From contig NZ_MDDV01000057.1 of NCBI RefSeq assembly GCF_001854885.1, forward strand, positions 161,304 to 225,303: a stretch of DNA of 64,000 nucleotides, read 5' to 3'. The translations under genes were made by a program, and so were the position numbers. Positions 21,188 through 31,433 of the stretch are shown one piece after another. The stretch is from Ensifer sp. LCM 4579. GTDB lineage: Bacteria; Pseudomonadota; Alphaproteobacteria; Rhizobiales; Rhizobiaceae. The notes below the pieces were generated by a model. It saw only the letters and a list, made by a program, of their open reading frames with translations, ran no database searches and was not told the DNA's origin. Every line of letters starts with the position of its first letter. Within the stretch, counting starts at the first letter, position 1.

Positions 21188-21222
21188 TATTCCAATCTTA
21201 CCATTGTCTTTCGTTTGGAATA
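21188..21222. promoter_or_regulatory. Inverted repeat between the LysR gene and the efflux operon
   Basis: TATTCCAA (21188-21195) and TTGGAATA (21215-21222) are perfect inverted arms separated by 19 bases in the 136-base divergent gap. Another TTGGAAT lies at the LysR start. This is a plausible operator for the LysR protein, though the spacing is wider than a classic T-N11-A box. Confidence 0.35.
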
Positions 21223-21275
21223 GTCCGCAAAATTCGACTACACTATTCAGTATTTCGAACAATTCGGTTATTGGA

Positions 21276-22184
21276 ATGGATCAGCTCACGGCCATGCGCG
21301 TGTTTCTCCGGGTGGTGGAAACCGGCAATTTCACTCGCGCCTCCGCCTCCCTCAACATGCCGAAAGCTACAGTCACCAATCTTATCCAGGGCCTGGAGGC
21401 GCATCTGCGCACCAAGCTCCTGAACCGCACGACCCGGCGGGTGCTGGTGACGCCGGACGGCGCTCTCTACTATGAACGAGCCGCCCGCCTCCTCTCCGAC
21501 CTCGACGAACTGGACGGCAGCCTGTCGGCTGCGCAAAGCCTGCCCAAGGGGCGGCTGCGCGTCGAAACGGCGAGCGCCTTTGCCAACCTGATCATCATCC
21601 CGGCGCTACCCGAATTTCACAGGAAATATCCGGATATCCAGATCGATCTCGGCGTTTCGGACCGTACCGTCGACTATCTCGCGGAGAATGTCGACTGCGC
21701 CATCCGTGCCGGCACGCTGACGGACCAGTCGCTGATTGCCCGCCGCATCACGGAAATGAAGTTCATATCTTGCGCTTCGCCGGATTTTCTCGGCCGGCAC
21801 GCGACGCCCGGACATCCGTCCGATCTCGAGAAGAATTGCTATGTCGTCGGCTATTTCCTGCCGAAGACCGGACGGCAGATGCCGTTCCATTTCCGCCGCG
21901 GCAATGAGGAGATCGAAGTAGACGGCCGTTACGTCGTGGCCGCTAACGAATCGACGACCTATCTCGCCGCCGCCCGCGCGGGCCTCGGCATCATCCAGGC
22001 GCCGCTCTTCATGGTGCGCGACGATCTGCGCGCCGGCACTCTTATCCCGGTGCTCTCCGATTGGGAGATCGACCCGACGCCCATCTATCTCGTCTATCCG
22101 CCGAACCGGCACCTGAGCAGCCGCCTGCGTGTCTTCGCCGACTGGGTGGTGAAGGCAGTGGCGCAGGCGCAGATGGAGGGCTGA
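21276..22184 (+). CDS. LysR-family transcriptional regulator
   Basis: A 302-residue protein with an N-terminal winged helix-turn-helix (~1-60: [28 protein letters not shown]...) and a C-terminal effector-binding domain. It belongs to the subgroup often found beside efflux and oxidoreductase genes. The ATG at 21276 gives the standard family N-terminus. It is divergent from the hydrolase-like/MFP/RND operon, so it most likely controls that operon. Confidence 0.92.
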   Translation: MDQLTAMRVFLRVVETGNFTRASASLNMPKATVTNLIQGLEAHLRTKLLNRTTRRVLVTPDGALYYERAARLLSDLDELDGSLSAAQSLPKGRLRVETASAFANLIIIPALPEFHRKYPDIQIDLGVSDRTVDYLAENVDCAIRAGTLTDQSLIARRITEMKFISCASPDFLGRHATPGHPSDLEKNCYVVGYFLPKTGRQMPFHFRRGNEEIEVDGRYVVAANESTTYLAAARAGLGIIQAPLFMVRDDLRAGTLIPVLSDWEIDPTPIYLVYPPNRHLSSRLRVFADWVVKAVAQAQMEG

Positions 22185-22195
22185 ATCAGACCGGC

Positions 22196-24076
22196 CTATC
22201 GCTGCTGCGGCTTGTTGGGTTTGGACTTTGGCTTGAAGCCGCCGCGCTCCTTTTGGGCGCCCGGATAGGATTTCTTCTTGCCAGGCAGTGTCTCTCCGGG
22301 CCTCTCCGGGCGTATCTCCTGCCCCGGGTTCTTTTTGCCTTTGTGCCCCGGCTTGAACTCTGAAGCTTCGCGCTCCGGCACCCGTGCAGGCCGTTTTCTT
22401 GTGAACTCCGCCTTGTCGGATGGTGGCTGAGAGGCGTCCGGCGTGCCCGTCAGCGGCGTGACACGGATGCTCTTTTCCAACGTGCGACCGGGGCCGATTG
22501 CCGCCAGCAAACGCTCCGCACCCTCCGGCGACAGCTCGACAAAGGTCTCCTGCGGCTGCAGGCGGATCGCGCCGATCTGGCGCTTGGAAAGCCCGCCCTG
22601 GCGGCAAAGCATGGGGATCAGCCAGCGCGGCTCGGCGTTCTGCTTGCGTCCGACCGAAAGCGAGAACCAGCGGCCGTCGGGGAAATCCGGCCGAACCGGC
22701 GCCGCGTCGTCGCGCAGCGGAGCAGGACCGTCATGCCTGGCTTTCCGGCGATCGTCGGCGAGGGACACTTCCGAGAGGTCCTCCGGTGCGGACCGTCCGG
22801 CGCGGAACTGGCGCAGGAAAGCGGCAGCCAGTCTTTCTGCGCCCTGACGCTCGATCAGCGCCTGCACGATTGCCCGTTCGTCGTCGCGCAATGGCTCGTC
22901 GAAGGCGGCATCGGCAAGAAGGCGCTCCTCGTCGCGTCGCGTCACCTCGTCGGCCGAGGGCGGTTTCGCCCAGGTTGCGGTGATGCGTGCGCTTTCGAGC
23001 AGCCGCTCCGCCCGCCGGCGTGCGTTGACCGGTACGATCAGCGCGCTCACGCCCTTTTGCCCCGCCCGTCCGGTACGACCGCTGCGATGCAGCAGCGTAT
23101 CCGGGTTGGTCGGCAGGTCGGCATGGATGACGAGTTCGAGCCCCGGCAGGTCGATGCCGCGCGCGGCGACATCGGTCGCGATGCAGACGCGGGCGCGTCC
23201 GTCACGCATCGCCTGGAGCGCATGGGTGCGCTCGTTCTGGCTGAGTTCCCCCGAAAGGGCCACCACCGAGAAACCGCGATTGTTGAAGCGGGCCGTCAGA
23301 TGGTTGACCGCAGCGCGTGTCGAACAGAAGACGATTGCGTTGCGCGCCTCGTAAAAGCGCAGCACGTTGATGATGGCGTTCTCGCGGTCGCTCGGGACGA
23401 CGAGAAGGGACCGATACTCGATGTCGCCATGCTGCTTCTCTTCCGAAGCGATGCCGATGCGCACGCCGTCGCGCTGGTAGTTCTTGGCGAGCGTCGCAAT
23501 CGCGCGCGGCACGGTCGCGGAGAACATCAGCGTCCGCCGCTCGGCCGGCGCCGCCTCGAGGATGAACTCCAGATCTTCGCGGAAGCCGAGGTCGAGCATC
23601 TCGTCGGCCTCGTCCAAAACCACGGCCCGCAGAGCCGAAATGTCCAGAGAGTCGCGGCGGATGTGGTCACAGAGCCGCCCGGGCGTGCCGACGACGATAT
23701 GCGCGCCGCGCTCAAGCGCCCGCCGCTCGCTGCGGATATCCATGCCGCCGACGCAGGAGGCGATCGTTGCGCCCGCCGGCGCATAGAGCCATTCGAGCTC
23801 GCGCTTGACCTGCAGCGCCAATTCGCGCGTCGGTGCGATGACGAGAGCCAGCGGTGCAGCCGGCTCGCCGAACTGCTTCGCCCCGTCAAGCAGGGTCGGG
23901 GCCATCGCCAGTCCGAAGGCAACCGTCTTGCCGGATCCGGTCTGGGCGGAAACCAGGACGTCGCTGCCCTCAATCGCCGGGTCGAGCATTGCCTCCTGGA
24001 CCGGTGTCAGCCTGTCGTAGCCGCGTTTTGCCAACGCCTCGGCGATCGCGGGCGCGATCCCTTTGAACTCTGTCAT
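22196..24076 (-). CDS. DEAD-box ATP-dependent RNA helicase with DbpA-type C-terminus
   Basis: A 626-residue RNA helicase. The Q motif region is YDRLTPVQEAML, Walker A is AQTGSGKT, the DEAD box is LDEADEMLDLGF, motif III is SAT, and motif VI is HRSGRTGRAGQKG. A C-terminal RNA-binding domain (~465-535) resembles DbpA/CsdA, followed by a basic Lys/Pro/Gln-rich tail (~545-626). Likely roles are ribosome assembly and cold adaptation, as for DeaD; which one is not decidable. Confidence 0.93.
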   Translation of the reverse strand: MTEFKGIAPAIAEALAKRGYDRLTPVQEAMLDPAIEGSDVLVSAQTGSGKTVAFGLAMAPTLLDGAKQFGEPAAPLALVIAPTRELALQVKRELEWLYAPAGATIASCVGGMDIRSERRALERGAHIVVGTPGRLCDHIRRDSLDISALRAVVLDEADEMLDLGFREDLEFILEAAPAERRTLMFSATVPRAIATLAKNYQRDGVRIGIASEEKQHGDIEYRSLLVVPSDRENAIINVLRFYEARNAIVFCSTRAAVNHLTARFNNRGFSVVALSGELSQNERTHALQAMRDGRARVCIATDVAARGIDLPGLELVIHADLPTNPDTLLHRSGRTGRAGQKGVSALIVPVNARRRAERLLESARITATWAKPPSADEVTRRDEERLLADAAFDEPLRDDERAIVQALIERQGAERLAAAFLRQFRAGRSAPEDLSEVSLADDRRKARHDGPAPLRDDAAPVRPDFPDGRWFSLSVGRKQNAEPRWLIPMLCRQGGLSKRQIGAIRLQPQETFVELSPEGAERLLAAIGPGRTLEKSIRVTPLTGTPDASQPPSDKAEFTRKRPARVPEREASEFKPGHKGKKNPGQEIRPERPGETLPGKKKSYPGAQKERGGFKPKSKPNKPQQR

Positions 24077-24232
24077 GTCTCGTCTTTCGGAATTCGGTCT
24101 TCGTGCGCTAAGAGACGAGCGACCTCTTGATCAGGCCGTCATCGGGCGTCGATGCCGCGGCCAACACCTCGCGGCCAGTTCGATTGCGCCGCTACATACG
24201 CGCTGGCAGCACGAATGTACAGGGCGTTATCG

Positions 24233-24616
24233 TCAGCTGTTCGGTCCGTTGCGGCGCCCGCCGAATTCGTTCGAGCCCTCCGCCCCCGGCCAGAGGCAGA
24301 GGGCGATGAAGACGATGGGGCTCAAGACCGGAATGAAAAGGCAGAGCGCCAGCGGGCCGGGATAGCCGATATCGTGCAGACGCTTGATCGCCAGCATGAC
24401 CAGCGAGACGGTCGACAGGAATCCGGAAGCGACCAGCGCCAGCGTCCAGAGCGCCAGAGGCGCGTCCTGGCCCTCATATTTCAAGACCTGCGCCAGCAGG
24501 AAGCCGCCCGTGAAGAGCCAGAAAAGCCAGGAGAGAAAGAAGGGCAGGCGGCCAATTCGGCCGGAGGGGCTGAAAAACAGCCAGGCCATGCTCGGCTGCC
24601 GCCCCTCCTCGGCCAT
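24233..24616 (-). CDS. DUF805 family membrane protein
   Basis: A 127-residue protein beginning MAEEGRQPSMAWLFFSPSGRIGR. It has about four hydrophobic segments and the family motif AIKRLHDIGYPG near residue 90. The start at 24616 is 2 bases beyond the dapD stop, so it is cotranscribed with dapD. The ribosome-binding site is weak and inside dapD, suggesting coupling. The function of DUF805 is unknown. Confidence 0.85.
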   Translation of the reverse strand: MAEEGRQPSMAWLFFSPSGRIGRLPFFLSWLFWLFTGGFLLAQVLKYEGQDAPLALWTLALVASGFLSTVSLVMLAIKRLHDIGYPGPLALCLFIPVLSPIVFIALCLWPGAEGSNEFGGRRNGPNS

Positions 24617-24618
24617 CG

Positions 24619-25476
<858 letters not shown>

Positions 25477-25792
25477 CGGAATTCCTTATTGGTCAGCGGT
25501 TGTCCAGCAAGCTCTACTGCATAAATCCCGAAATCGGAACTGATTCAAGGACGGAATTGGAATGGCAATCCAGTGGGGCGTCGTGAGCGACACACGGCAG
25601 AAAGACGTATGTTTCATCGCCTCTAGCTGAAAAGTTGAGGACCTTTTTCGCCGCTCCTCCACTCTCTTCAACTGGGGGACTTGGCAAGCCTTCCCGTTTC
25701 CGGCAGAGAGACCCACTTATGGCTGAGGAGACTTGTGAGGGCGTGTCCGGACGAGATGTCGGCTATCCGGAACGCGACGGGAAAGGCGAATC
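25477..25792. other. Intergenic gap, nothing recognised
   Basis: About 316 bases between the divergent dapD and LOG-family genes. It must hold both promoters. I see no RNA gene, repeat or credible small reading frame. Confidence 0.5.
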
Positions 25793-26692
25793 ATGGGACG
25801 CATGAAAAAGCGAAGCCTGCGCCGCAGAGGCGGGGTCTGGGATCCGCTGGCAGACAGCCAGCAAAGCAGGCAACGCGCCTCCACCGTTCCGCTCACAGCG
25901 CAATCGGCCTCGCCGACCTATCGTCTCGCCTATGTCGACGACGATTTCCTGTGCCGTGAGGAATTGCGCCCGGTACGTCTGCAGCTCGAACTATTGAAGA
26001 CGGAGATGATGCTCGCGGAGCGCGGCATCAACTCTACCATCGTCATGTTCGGAGGCGCGCGGATTCCCGAACCCGGCGGCCCTGCCTGGGCGGCCAAGAA
26101 CGAAACGCAGCGCAAGAATCTGGAGGCGGCGTCGGTCTATTACACCGAGGCGCGCAAGTTTGCCCGGCTCTGCTCGGAGCAGTCGGCCAAGCTCGGCCAC
26201 AAGGAGTATGTCGTGGTGACCGGCGGCGGCCCGGGCGTCATGGAGGCGGGAAACCGCGGCGCGGCCGACGCCGGCGCCCCGTCGATCGGCTTCAATATCG
26301 TGCTGCCGCACGAGCAGGCGCCGAACAGCTACGTCACGCCCGAACTGTCGTTCAATTTCCACTATTTCGCCATCCGCAAGATGCACTTCCTGCTGCGCGC
26401 CAGGGCCGTTGCGGTTTTCCCGGGCGGCTTCGGCACGCTCGACGAACTGTTCGAGACGGTGACGCTGATGCAGACGGGGCGCCTGGCGCTCGTGCCGCTC
26501 CTGCTCTTCGGCGAAAAATTCTGGCGCTCGATCATCAATTTCGAGGCTCTGGCGGATTTCGGCACGATCGCGCCGAACGATATCGATCTCGTCCACTTCG
26601 TCGAAACGGCGGAAGAGGCCTGGGACGTCATCGTGCGCTTCTACGAGACGGTTGACCCGAAGTCGATGCCGATGGCCTCGGGCCGGCGATAG
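25793..26692 (+). CDS. LOG-family (lysine decarboxylase-like) protein, TIGR00730 group
   Basis: A 299-residue protein with a basic N-terminal extension (MGRMKKRSLRRRGG) before a Rossmann fold. It has GGGPGVMEAGNRGA (~144-157) and PGGFGTLDELFETVTL (~213-228); the PGGxGTxxE motif marks nucleotide 5'-monophosphate phosphoribohydrolases such as plant cytokinin-activating LOG. It likely releases the base from a nucleotide monophosphate. It was long annotated as lysine decarboxylase without evidence. Whether it releases cytokinin here is unknown. Confidence 0.88.
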   Translation: MGRMKKRSLRRRGGVWDPLADSQQSRQRASTVPLTAQSASPTYRLAYVDDDFLCREELRPVRLQLELLKTEMMLAERGINSTIVMFGGARIPEPGGPAWAAKNETQRKNLEAASVYYTEARKFARLCSEQSAKLGHKEYVVVTGGGPGVMEAGNRGAADAGAPSIGFNIVLPHEQAPNSYVTPELSFNFHYFAIRKMHFLLRARAVAVFPGGFGTLDELFETVTLMQTGRLALVPLLLFGEKFWRSIINFEALADFGTIAPNDIDLVHFVETAEEAWDVIVRFYETVDPKSMPMASGRR

Positions 26693-26697
26693 AGCAT

Positions 26698-26731
26698 CTT
26701 GCAGTCAGGTGGAATCACCTGACGTTGCAAG
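26698..26731 (+). repeat. Hairpin repeat after the LOG gene
   Basis: CTTGCA-G-TCAGGTG / GAAT loop / CACCTGA-CG-TTGCAAG forms a long hairpin immediately after the TAG stop. It resembles other rhizobial intergenic palindromes and may act as a terminator without a U run. Confidence 0.6.
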
Positions 26732-26773
26732 CCGGACGAGACGGCTAGAGCGGCAGCTTCTCCGGCTTACTCT

Positions 26774-27487
26774 TTACACGGTCGCAACGACGCGGCTGAG
26801 GAAGCCCGTCAGATCCTCGGTGACGTAGTCGATCTGCTCATCCGCATCGCTCGACGTCTCCCACGCTTCGACGAATTCATATTCGAGATGGCGCGGTACC
26901 AGCAGCACGGTCTTCATGCCAAGTGCCTTGGGGACGACCAGGTTGCGTGGCAGGTCCTCGAACATCACCGCGTTCCGGGTATCCACCCGATGCAGGCTCA
27001 TGAACTTGTCATAGGTGTCGCCGGCGGGCTTCGGGACGAAATCGGCGGCGACGATATCGAAGATTTCATCGAAGTGATCGAGAATTCCGAGGGCGCGCGC
27101 CGTCATCTCCGCATGGGCGGTGCTGCCGTTGGTGAAGATGAACTTGCGCCCGGGCAAGGCCCGGATCGCCTCGCCAAGCGCCGGATCCGCGGGGACCACA
27201 CTGTAGTCGATCGCGTGCGCCCGTTCGAGAAAATCGTTCGGATCGACGCCGTGATGGATCATCAGCCCCTGAAGCGTGGTGCCGTGATCGCGGTAATAGG
27301 CCTTCTGCAGCTTCTTCGCCTCCGCCGGATCAAGTGACAGCAGTTCCGCCACATAGGCGGTCATGTTGCGGTCGATCTGGGCGAAGAGATTGACGTGGTG
27401 CGGATAAAGCGTGTTGTCGAGATCGAAGACCCAGTCGGTGACATGGGCGAATTCGGCACGGGTGGGCAGACGATCGAGCTTCTTCAT
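26774..27487 (-). CDS. HAD-family pyrimidine 5'-nucleotidase
   Basis: A 237-residue haloacid dehalogenase-fold phosphatase. Motif I is VFDLDNTLYPHHVNLF (catalytic Asp pair), motif II is FIFTNGS, and motif III/IV is the KPAGDTYDKFM and VMFEDLPRNLVVP region. It matches the SDT1/PhoX-like pyrimidine 5'-nucleotidase group (TIGR01993 type). Substrate is inferred from family only. Confidence 0.88.
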   Translation of the reverse strand: MKKLDRLPTRAEFAHVTDWVFDLDNTLYPHHVNLFAQIDRNMTAYVAELLSLDPAEAKKLQKAYYRDHGTTLQGLMIHHGVDPNDFLERAHAIDYSVVPADPALGEAIRALPGRKFIFTNGSTAHAEMTARALGILDHFDEIFDIVAADFVPKPAGDTYDKFMSLHRVDTRNAVMFEDLPRNLVVPKALGMKTVLLVPRHLEYEFVEAWETSSDADEQIDYVTEDLTGFLSRVVATV

Positions 27488-27590
27488 CGCTGCCTTATGG
27501 CATGGCCGGCAGCGAAGGAAAACGGAATTCTTTTTTTGCCACCCATGGCTGGAGATGGATTGCCGCCCCCGCTCGTGCTAGCCCGCCTAT

Positions 27591-28502
27591 ATGGAAACCT
27601 GGGTTCTCATCACCGTCGCCGCGGCCTTCCTCCAGAATGTCCGCTCCGCCATGCAGAAACATTTGAAGGGCGTCATGGGAACGACGGGCGCCACTTTCGT
27701 ACGCTTCGGCTTCGGCCTGCCGTTCGCGCTTTTCTACCTGGCCTTTCTCTGGCGGTCGGGGCATGCGTTGCCGGTACCGGACGGCACGTTTCTTCTCTGG
27801 GCGGCGGTTGGCGGACTGGCGCAGATCGCGGCCACATTCCTGCTCGTCCACCTGTTCTCCTTCCGCAACTTCGCTGTCGGCACCGCCTATTCGCGCACGG
27901 AGCCGGCGCAGGCTGCCCTGTTCGGTCTGCTCTTCCTGGGCGAGAAAGCGAGCCCCGGCGCAGTCGTAGCGATCGCCATTTCCGTCGTCGGCGTTATGCT
28001 CATTTCCGTTGCTCGCACCACTTTGAGCATCCGGTCTCTAATAACCTCGGTCTTCAGTCGCACCGCCGGGAATGGTCTGCTCTCCGGCACTTTGTTCGGG
28101 CTCTCCGCCGTCTCCTACCGCTCCGCCTCCCTGGCGCTGGCGCCGAGTCTGCCCGCTCCCGACTACCTGATGCAGGCAGGCTTTACCTTGAGTTTCGTCA
28201 TCCTAATGCAGACGCTCGCGATGCTGGCCTGGATCGTTTTGCGGGAACCGGACGAACTCGGCCGCATTGGCGGCGCATGGAAGCCGGCGGCTCTCGTCGG
28301 TTTCGTGGGCGCCTCGGCATCGTTCGGCTGGTTCTCGGCGATGACCTTGCAGCAGGCGGCGATGGTCAAAGTGGTGGCCCAGGTGGAGATGCTCTTCACC
28401 TTCGCCTCGTCCTTCTTCGTCTTCCGCGAATGGATCACCCGGCTCGAACTGATCGGCTGCCTGCTGATCGTGCTCGGCGTGGTGACGCTGCTCGTGCTCT
28501 GA
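27591..28502 (+). CDS. EamA/DMT-superfamily transporter
   Basis: A 303-residue inner-membrane protein with about 10 predicted membrane segments in two EamA repeats (METWVLITVAAAFLQNVRSAMQKHLKG... and NGLLSGTLFGLSAVSYRSASLALAP...). It probably exports or imports a small metabolite; the substrate is unknown. Divergent from the HAD nucleotidase gene by 103 bases. Confidence 0.88.
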   Translation: METWVLITVAAAFLQNVRSAMQKHLKGVMGTTGATFVRFGFGLPFALFYLAFLWRSGHALPVPDGTFLLWAAVGGLAQIAATFLLVHLFSFRNFAVGTAYSRTEPAQAALFGLLFLGEKASPGAVVAIAISVVGVMLISVARTTLSIRSLITSVFSRTAGNGLLSGTLFGLSAVSYRSASLALAPSLPAPDYLMQAGFTLSFVILMQTLAMLAWIVLREPDELGRIGGAWKPAALVGFVGASASFGWFSAMTLQQAAMVKVVAQVEMLFTFASSFFVFREWITRLELIGCLLIVLGVVTLLVL

Positions 28503-28671
28503 CGGCCGGATTCGGGGAAATGGATGCCCGAATTTCGGCGGACGGCACACGTGCGGAATGCTACAAAGCCGTATGATCTGCCGAACGGCGGCCTTGGCGA
28601 TGATCGTACGGGGCAAACGGCAGCCGGGCTCGATCGCGCCAGTTTTTACTCGTGGTTCAGGAGGATATGTG

Positions 28672-29448
28672 ATGACGCAGGAGGAAAGGGCACTCGCCTT
28701 TGCAGCGCTCCACCGCAAGGGGGATCCGGTCATTCTCTACAATATCTGGGATGCGGGAAGCGCCCGCTGCGTGGCCGAAGCGGGCGCCAAAGCGCTGGCG
28801 ACCGGAAGCTGGTCGGTTGCGGCAGCCCATGGCTTTTCCGATGGGCAAAAGATACCGCTCCCGCTGCTGGTCGAGGTCGCCCGCGAAATCCTCGCCGCGT
28901 CCGATCTCCCGCTTTCGGTGGACTTCGAAGGCGCCTATTCGGAAGATCCGGCGCAGGGGGCCGCCAATGTCGCACAGCTTATCGATGCCGGCGTTATCGG
29001 CATCAATTTCGAAGATCAGGTCGTCGGCAAGAGCGGTATCCATCCGACCGACAGGCAGGTTGCACGCATCCGCGCCATTCGCGAAATGGCGGAGCGCCAG
29101 AGCGTTCCGCTGTTCATCAACGCCCGCACCGATCTCTTCCTGAAGGAAAGCGACGAGACCCGCCACCAGGATCTCATCGACGAGGCGATCGCCCGCGCCC
29201 AGGCCTATGCAGGAGCGGGCGCCAGCGGCTTCTTCGCGCCGGGACTTGCCGATGCCGACCTGATCGGTCGGCTGTGCGCGGCCTCGCCGCTGCCGGTGAA
29301 CGTGATGATGAAGCCCGGCGCGCCGGACGTTTCCACGCTCGCCGCCGCCGGCGTCGGCCGCATCAGCTACGGTCCGTTCCCCTATCGGGCGATGATCGCT
29401 TGGCTGCGGGGAGAGGCGGAGAAGGTTTATGGGGGCGGGGGAAAATAG
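28672..29448 (+). CDS. Isocitrate lyase/PEP mutase family protein
   Basis: A 258-residue (beta/alpha)8 enzyme. It has the metal-site segment SVDFEGAYSEDPAQGAANV, GINFEDQVVGKSG and FINARTDLFL. It lacks the isocitrate lyase KKCGH loop, placing it with 2-methylisocitrate lyase/oxaloacetate hydrolase-like proteins of unknown substrate. The ATG at 28672 has GGAGG 7 bases upstream, far better than upstream starts. Confidence 0.87.
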   Translation: MTQEERALAFAALHRKGDPVILYNIWDAGSARCVAEAGAKALATGSWSVAAAHGFSDGQKIPLPLLVEVAREILAASDLPLSVDFEGAYSEDPAQGAANVAQLIDAGVIGINFEDQVVGKSGIHPTDRQVARIRAIREMAERQSVPLFINARTDLFLKESDETRHQDLIDEAIARAQAYAGAGASGFFAPGLADADLIGRLCAASPLPVNVMMKPGAPDVSTLAAAGVGRISYGPFPYRAMIAWLRGEAEKVYGGGGK

Positions 29449-29549
29449 ACTGATTTCCCAGACGAACTACTAGCCCTCCCGATCCCTTCCCCCGTGGGGA
29501 GTGATTGGGGAGGGCCAGATCCTGCAGCCGATGCCGAAGCGGCGCCTTG

Positions 29550-30437
29550 TTACGGTACGATCAGCGTGCCGGCGCCGCGTTCGGTGAATATCTCCAGCAG
29601 TACGGCGTGTGCGGTCTTGCCGTTGAGGATGACCACGCCCTGCACGCCGGCCTTGATCGCGTCGATGCAGGTCTCGACCTTCGGAATCATGCCGCCGGAT
29701 ATGGTACCGTCGGCGATCAGCCCGCGCGCTTCGGCGACCGAGAGTTCCTTGATGAGCTCGCCGTTCCTGTTGAGCACGCCAGGCACGTCCGTCAGGAACA
29801 GAAGGCGCGTCGCGTTGAGCGCGCCGGCGATTGCGCCGGCGAAAGTATCGGCATTGATATTGTAGGTATGGCCGTCGCGGCCGGGGGCGACCGGCGCGAT
29901 GACCGGGATCATCTCGGAGCGTGCGAGCAGGTCGAGCAATGTGCGGTCCACTTCGACCACGTCGCCGACGAAGCCGAGATCGAGCACGCGCTCGATGTTC
30001 GAGTCCGGGTCGCGGATGGTCTTCTTGGCCTTTTCCGCAAAGACCATGTTGCCGTCCTTGCCGCAAAGGCCGATCGCCCATTCGCCGGTCTGGTTGATCA
30101 GTGCGACGATCTCCTTGTTGATCGATCCCGCGAGCACCATCTCGACGATCTCGACGGTTTTCTGATCGGTGACGCGAAGCCCGCCTTCGAATTTCGATTC
30201 GATGCCCATCTTGTTCAGCATGGCACCGATCTGGGGGCCGCCCCCATGGACGACGATCGGATTGACGCCGGACTGCTTCAGAAGCGCGACGTCGCTGGCG
30301 AAGGCCCGGCCGAGTTCGGGATTGCCCATCGCATGCCCGCCATACTTCACGACGATCGTCTTGTTCTCGTAGCGCTGCATATAGGGCAGGGCCTGGGCGA
30401 GCAGGCGTGCCTGGATTTCACTTTCTGATGCGGACAT
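29550..30437 (-). CDS. argB: Acetylglutamate kinase
   Basis: Phosphorylates N-acetylglutamate, the second step of arginine synthesis. The 295-residue amino-acid-kinase-fold protein has [14 protein letters not shown] (phosphate loop), [13 protein letters not shown] and [14 protein letters not shown]. The ATG at 30437 is preceded by GAGGG. It sits in the engB-yidC-rnpA-rpmH neighbourhood usual for Rhizobiales. Confidence 0.97.
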   Translation of the reverse strand: MSASESEIQARLLAQALPYMQRYENKTIVVKYGGHAMGNPELGRAFASDVALLKQSGVNPIVVHGGGPQIGAMLNKMGIESKFEGGLRVTDQKTVEIVEMVLAGSINKEIVALINQTGEWAIGLCGKDGNMVFAEKAKKTIRDPDSNIERVLDLGFVGDVVEVDRTLLDLLARSEMIPVIAPVAPGRDGHTYNINADTFAGAIAGALNATRLLFLTDVPGVLNRNGELIKELSVAEARGLIADGTISGGMIPKVETCIDAIKAGVQGVVILNGKTAHAVLLEIFTERGAGTLIVP

Positions 30438-30705
30438 GTCGGACCCTCGAAACAAACCGGCTGCTGTTTAGCGCAAACTTATGGCGGATGGAATGATCCC
30501 GGCGCAACATAACGCCGCAATGACGACCGTGGCATGGCGCCCGCCAGCACCGTTGCCTGCCTGCGGGCAGTTGGCCGAGACCTCGAATGGAGACCAGGCG
30601 AAATCCCATTGGAACACGATTGACGAGGCTCATGATTTGACTGATCCTGCTTTGCATGCGGAAGATCGGGCACGGCCTCCTGATGTCGAGAGAGTGCATG
30701 GAGCG

Positions 30706-31413
30706 ATGACGACGCAGAAGCCCGAAAGCGGGGATTCCCGCCGCGACGAAGTGATCGCGGGGGAATATGTGCTGGGCGTTCTATCCGATGAAGACCGCCG
30801 GAAGGTCGAGGCGCGCATGGCCTCGGATAGTGATTTTGCGGCCATGGTCGTCCGCTGGCAGAATAATCTCGCTTCCTTTGACGACGCCTACGAAGAGGTC
30901 GCCCGTTCCGTGCGCGGATCGGCACCGGGCGAGCAGGTGTTGGTCGACGCGCCACGGCGCCCGCCCGGCCTGTGGCAGTCGCTGCCTCTCTGGCGCAGCC
31001 TCGCGCTTGCATCGCTTGCCGCAGTCATTGTTCTTGCCGCCTCCTCGGCCGGCCTCCTCGGCGGGGGAACGGGTGGCGCCTCGCTGGTGGCGGACCTTTC
31101 CGGAGAAGGCAACGCCATCGACCTCGTCGCACGCTTCGATCCCGCGTCCGGGCGCCTGATGGTGACCCCGGTTGCCGCCAGTCATGCGGAAGAAAAGGCT
31201 CTGGAACTCTGGTTGATCAGAGGCACGGCCCCGGCGATCTCGCTTGGCGTGCTGCCACAATCCGGCGAAGGGGAAATCCCGTTGTCGCCGGGCGACCGCG
31301 GCAAGGTCACCTCGGGCGCCACTCTTGCCGTCAGTGTCGAGCCGCCCGGCGGCTCGCCGACCGGCTCGCCCAGCGGCGCGGTCATTGCCCGCGGGACCGT
31401 GCGTTATCGCTGA
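30706..31413 (+). CDS. Anti-sigma-K-like factor (RskA family), no linked sigma factor
   Basis: A 235-residue membrane protein. The cytoplasmic N-terminal anti-sigma domain (~8-75) contains EVIAGEYVLGVLSDEDRRKVEARMA and FAAMVVRWQNNLA. One membrane segment (~99-120) and a periplasmic RskA-type domain (~130-235, EEKALELWLIRGTAPAISLG) follow. It lacks the HxxxCxxC zinc motif. The start is uncertain: the ATG at 30706 gives the family N-terminus, but the frame is open back to 30481. The ECF sigma gene that usually precedes such proteins is absent here. Confidence 0.85.
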   Translation: MTTQKPESGDSRRDEVIAGEYVLGVLSDEDRRKVEARMASDSDFAAMVVRWQNNLASFDDAYEEVARSVRGSAPGEQVLVDAPRRPPGLWQSLPLWRSLALASLAAVIVLAASSAGLLGGGTGGASLVADLSGEGNAIDLVARFDPASGRLMVTPVAASHAEEKALELWLIRGTAPAISLGVLPQSGEGEIPLSPGDRGKVTSGATLAVSVEPPGGSPTGSPSGAVIARGTVRYR

Positions 31414-31433
31414 ATGGCCACTTGGCCGCGTTC

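Noticed and set aside
25793..26692. Lysine decarboxylase
   Set aside because: The PGGxGTxxE motif and length place it with LOG-type phosphoribohydrolases; the decarboxylase label is a historical misannotation.
30481..30705. An ECF sigma gene remnant upstream of the anti-sigma gene
   Set aside because: None of the frames shows sigma region 2 or 4 motifs; the open frame encodes a low-information sequence.
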